Virus record (IMG/VR): IMGVR_UViG_3300018080_000087
Span: 1-30,500 of that record
DNA from: a virus
Reading direction: 5' to 3' (one strand)
DNA length: 30,500 nt
This document shows, piece by piece, positions 27,442 to 30,500 of the stretch. The notes below the pieces were generated by a model that was given only the letters and a program-made list of their open reading frames with translations, was not told the DNA's origin and did not search any database. Positions within the stretch are counted from its first letter, which is position 1. Each line of letters starts with the position of its first letter. Both the position numbers and the translations under genes were made by a program.

Positions 27442-29118
27442 TTATTTTACTGATTCCTGTCGTGATCCCATCGTATCTTTTTGATAGTGGAAATCTACCT
27501 CTATTAAATAAAAATCATCTCCATAATTATTTGCAACGCCTGTATCTCTTGTTAATGAGCACAGCAACATGCTTGATACTCCAGAGATTGCTGATCCATC
27601 AATAGTTTCTGCTATTTCAAACAAATAATGTGTATCTGCATCATAATTTTGAACATCAATTGTTTTTGGTACTGGTGTTTCGACTGGCATTGGATCTCCA
27701 ATATCTGCCCATGAATATGTAAAATCAAATTTTAGATTCTCTGCACCTGCTCCACCACCTGCTGTTGGTAAAATACCGTGAATATGAAATTCTATATCTG
27801 ATCCAAGCTTATATTCATGAGGCAATTGCACTGTGAAAAATATTGTTTTATCTACATTGTCCGGGAATGCTAGGACAACGCTTGATCTATATGGTTGTTC
27901 TGATGGTGGTTGTGCTCCGCCCAGTCGTATTGCATTAACTGGTGTACGCATATCTGTCCAAACAGTTTCATTAAGTTCTAATGTTTTATTTGTTCCACAA
28001 TCAACGATAAGATCTTGTGTTGTTAATAATCTTGCATCTCCATTAGATAATACTTGTATTTTTAATGGATTCCCAAATCCAGCACCTGGAAATGTTCCAT
28101 AAATAACAGCACCAACATTATTTGTTGCATCTGGATCAGTTTGTTCATATATTGCTAAATTTGCATTAATACTTAAATCACCAGTAATAGGATCATTACT
28201 TGCATCAAGTTTTAAATAATCTGTAATATTATAATTTGGATCGAAGTACGAATTAGATTGATTCCAAACTAATATTTGCCCATCAGTTGTTAAAGGTGTT
28301 CCATCAACATCTTCAAGTTCGGTTACTTTACACATCCAAGTTGGACGAACCAAAATAATTCCATTTGAAGCTGGAATAGATGTTTCTTCTTTTATAACAA
28401 CTCCTATTAAAACAACTCTATTTGGCGCATTTGGTTCTACATTTGTTAATTGCCCCGTATTATTATCCCACCATAATAAATCATTTTGGCTCCATCCAGT
28501 TGTATTCATGGTTACATAACCTGTTTTTGTTACATTACCAAAACTTCCTTTGTTAATATCCTCTGTTGCAATGCCCATTAATAATTTTGGATTTGCAATA
28601 ACTTCAGATGTATTTGCCACTTTAAACAATACATGATCTCCTTGAGCGCCATTAAATTGAACAACTTGTCCATTTGATATATTTTCGCTTGCTTTACCAT
28701 AAAATCTTGTTTCCTGACCAATATCAAGATTTGTTTCATTAGTTGTTTTTAATGTTAGAGTATCATTTACTGTATTCCAAAAAAGTGATCCAATTGATTC
28801 TCCATTTTGAGAATAAGAAGTATTAAATTCTATTTTTGATAAATTTGTTGCATCATTATTACCGAAGTTTAAATTTGTATCAATAGTGTGTCCAGCTTTT
28901 GACCATTCTTTGTTTGTAAGAGCAGAGTGATCATAAGGAATATTCATTATTGCGCCTTGGACATCGACAGTTACATCTGTGGATACAACATCAACTGTAT
29001 ATGCTGGTTGTGTTATATCAATAGTGTAGTTTGCAGGAGAAGTATCTACAGTAATATCATTTGTTTGTATATCTACTGTAATATCATTTGATAGGACATT
29101 AATTGTGTAATCAGCCAT
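27442..29118 (-). CDS. Tail fibre/receptor-binding-like protein
   Basis: 558 residues with a strong AAGGAGG ahead of the ATG. The first ~50 residues are imperfect repeats of a strand unit (YTINVLSNDITVDIQTNDIT, then TIDITQPAYTVDVVSTDVTV). Residues ~65-130 hold a fibre-like LNFGNNDATNLSKIEF stretch. The middle has a segment (ENISNGQVVQFNGAQGDHVL, GIATEDINKGSFGNVTKTGY) as in phage fibre proteins with repeated barrel domains. The C-terminus is a beta-sandwich-like domain. It sits downstream of a BppU-like protein and the beta-helix protein, a second receptor-binding cluster. Confidence 0.7.
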   Translation of the reverse strand: MADYTINVLSNDITVDIQTNDITVDTSPANYTIDITQPAYTVDVVSTDVTVDVQGAIMNIPYDHSALTNKEWSKAGHTIDTNLNFGNNDATNLSKIEFNTSYSQNGESIGSLFWNTVNDTLTLKTTNETNLDIGQETRFYGKASENISNGQVVQFNGAQGDHVLFKVANTSEVIANPKLLMGIATEDINKGSFGNVTKTGYVTMNTTGWSQNDLLWWDNNTGQLTNVEPNAPNRVVLIGVVIKEETSIPASNGIILVRPTWMCKVTELEDVDGTPLTTDGQILVWNQSNSYFDPNYNITDYLKLDASNDPITGDLSINANLAIYEQTDPDATNNVGAVIYGTFPGAGFGNPLKIQVLSNGDARLLTTQDLIVDCGTNKTLELNETVWTDMRTPVNAIRLGGAQPPSEQPYRSSVVLAFPDNVDKTIFFTVQLPHEYKLGSDIEFHIHGILPTAGGGAGAENLKFDFTYSWADIGDPMPVETPVPKTIDVQNYDADTHYLFEIAETIDGSAISGVSSMLLCSLTRDTGVANNYGDDFYLIEVDFHYQKDTMGSRQESVK

Positions 29119-29129
29119 ATAAGCCTCCT

Positions 29130-29468
29130 TCAGCCATCTAAGACTTCTTCGGTTACTTGGATATAGCCTTGTACTTTGATTGATGATCCTGTGACTGGGA
29201 CAATGGTTATTTCTGCTACATAAGTTTTTATATCAAGTGCATCTGTATCTTCATCGCTTATAGAATAAGCAAATATACCATTACTTGCATCTGATATAGT
29301 AAGTGCATTATTAATAACAGCATCTGCATCTGCATCTGATTTACTTTCTTTTGCAACGAGTGTGCCAGTATAACCAGTAATATCAACTGCTGTTGAATTT
29401 TGTGTTAGTGTTACAGTTCCAGAAGTACCTGCCCCTCTAATAACTTGTATTGTGCAAAATGTGCTCAT
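29130..29468 (-). CDS. Small Ig-like/BppU N-terminal-like protein
   Basis: 112 residues. The pattern VTLTQNSTAVDITGYTGTLV, then DAVINNALTISDASNGIFAY, LDIKTYVAEITIV and a final VQGYIQVTEEV matches the N-terminal domain of baseplate upper proteins and similar Ig-like fibre adaptors in siphoviruses. As a stand-alone small protein it probably joins fibres to the particle. It lies between the two fibre genes with gaps of 3 and 11 bases. Confidence 0.65.
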   Translation of the reverse strand: MSTFCTIQVIRGAGTSGTVTLTQNSTAVDITGYTGTLVAKESKSDADADAVINNALTISDASNGIFAYSISDEDTDALDIKTYVAEITIVPVTGSSIKVQGYIQVTEEVLDG

Positions 29469-29471
29469 TAT

Positions 29472-30500
29472 TTATACTCTTATTCTTAATCTTCTTCTTC
29501 TAAAATAGTTTCTGTTATATGTTTGCGGTGTTATACCTGTATCTGCCGATGCTGATGCCTCTAATGCTCCGGCATCATATGCAGATCCTTGTGGGCGCTC
29601 AGTTTTTGCAATATCATCATCAACAATACCTGATAAATCTTTACCCATATCTCTTGCAGGAGAGCCTGTTTTAAGAGAATAATCATTGTTTAGATAATCT
29701 GTAAAAATATCTGTTGTGGTTTGGCTTATTAGGTTATTGCTACCATTATAATCATTCAGTCCACCCTGATTTGAAACACTATTATTAATAGTAACTCCAG
29801 TACCAGATCCACCACCAACCAAAACCTCGTCATAAGAGCTAGATGTACGCATAGAGAAAATACAGTTTTCAACCAAACACGAATCTTTAGAATCATTACA
29901 AATAAAGCTTATACATCTTGTGTTACCGTTTGAAGCTAAATTTACAGGACTATAAAATGTACAATGCTGAACTGTAAGAAGTGTGGGATCATTTGATGAA
30001 TAAAGAGGCTCTGATGTAATCTCACTTTTAAAAACAAATACACAATTCCGAACGTATACCTCATTGTAAACCGTCAAATAAATAGCATCTCGTCCAGGAT
30101 AAAGGAACATACAGCGATTAACCCATAGCGTATCACCAAGTGTAAGATTGGTATTCCAATCTATTGCCTCATCCTCCGTTTCTCCCGTTGATACACCAAA
30201 TCGTATACCTGTAATCTCTGTAAACTCAATATATGCAAGTATACACTTTGTTGATGCTCCAAGGATATATGCGCCAGCATCAATTACTCCAAGATGCTCT
30301 TCTCCATCAGCAGCATAAATTTTTGGATATGCTTCTGATGTTGATGTAGCTGTCCAGCTTTGGATCGTTACTTCACCAAGATCTCCACCAGTATAGCACT
30401 CTGCGTGTTGATAAGCCGAAGCCTCTCCATCCGCCCAGTCCTCCCATGCCTGTAAGGTGGTATAATCTCCACCCCCAGCGGGTTTGATCGTTTTGATCAT
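29472..30500 (-). CDS. Tandem beta-helix virion protein, C-terminal module (continues from 1032)
   Basis: 342 residues from the in-frame ATG at 30500 to the stop at 29472; in the circular map the frame extends upstream through bases 123 to 1032, giving a 645-residue protein. The second module opens with KTIKPAGGGDYTTLQAWEDW and has beta-helix-like coils with short Asn/Cys steps (VNRCMFLYPGRDAIYLTVYN, VQHCTFYSPVNLASNG, VENCIFSMRTSSSYDEV). It ends in DDIAKTERPQGSAYDAGALE, like the first module's IENGTYDIGALE, and a basic tail FRRRRLRIRV. The whole is a duplication of one domain. Likely a fibre or appendage. Confidence 0.75.
   Translation of the reverse strand: MIKTIKPAGGGDYTTLQAWEDWADGEASAYQHAECYTGGDLGEVTIQSWTATSTSEAYPKIYAADGEEHLGVIDAGAYILGASTKCILAYIEFTEITGIRFGVSTGETEDEAIDWNTNLTLGDTLWVNRCMFLYPGRDAIYLTVYNEVYVRNCVFVFKSEITSEPLYSSNDPTLLTVQHCTFYSPVNLASNGNTRCISFICNDSKDSCLVENCIFSMRTSSSYDEVLVGGGSGTGVTINNSVSNQGGLNDYNGSNNLISQTTTDIFTDYLNNDYSLKTGSPARDMGKDLSGIVDDDIAKTERPQGSAYDAGALEASASADTGITPQTYNRNYFRRRRLRIRV
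30378..30500. repeat. Terminal direct repeat (circular overlap), right copy
   Basis: Exact copy of bases 1-123; see the left copy. It covers the first 41 codons of the second beta-helix module. Confidence 0.93.

Overview
The window is a complete siphovirus-like phage genome of about 30.4 kb. Bases 1-123 recur exactly as 30378-30500, so the linear record is a circular map cut inside one gene, with a unique length of 30,377 bp. Evidence for the phage type is a full HK97-style head and tail set: small and large terminase, portal, protease, major capsid protein, connectors, tail terminator, tail tube, frameshifted tail chaperone, tape measure, and beta-helix fibres. The DNA is AT-rich (about one third GC in hand-counted lines). 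It uses the standard code and strong Shine-Dalgarno sites, so the host is a bacterium. I cannot name the host. I see no integrase, DNA polymerase, helicase, tRNA or recognisable endolysin.

Layout: nearly everything outside 5.2-12.8 kb is on the minus strand. Read in the direction of transcription, it starts at 5132 with small unknown genes, a PD-(D/E)XK-like protein and a glycosyltransferase. It continues with an HTH protein, a poly-serine protein and a tandem beta-helix protein that crosses the circle junction. Then come a BppU-like protein, a fibre, two membrane proteins, the terminases and the head and tail genes, ending with a beta-helix spike at 12851. Five copies of a 23-24 bp motif lie upstream of the poly-serine, portal, capsid, connector and tail-tube genes and look like late promoters or operators.

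The plus-strand region (about 5.2-12.8 kb) holds the probable early genes: winged-helix proteins, small unknown proteins, a SAM-methyltransferase-like protein, a DNA methyltransferase and a sulfotransferase-like protein. It is preceded by roughly 850 bp of non-coding DNA packed with hairpins, tandem repeats and an extended -10 promoter. Two related 57-bp sequences in the same orientation mark its two ends (5366 and 12782).

Most striking points: (1) a complete HNH endonuclease gene with its own ribosome-binding site lies in a different reading frame inside the DNA methyltransferase gene, whose own frame stays open throughout; (2) two hairpin arrays lie in inverted orientation near 5507-5730, with paired substitutions that keep the stems; (3) the repeated late-gene motif; (4) a -1 frameshift site in the tail chaperone; (5) long poly-serine tails on two virion-region proteins.
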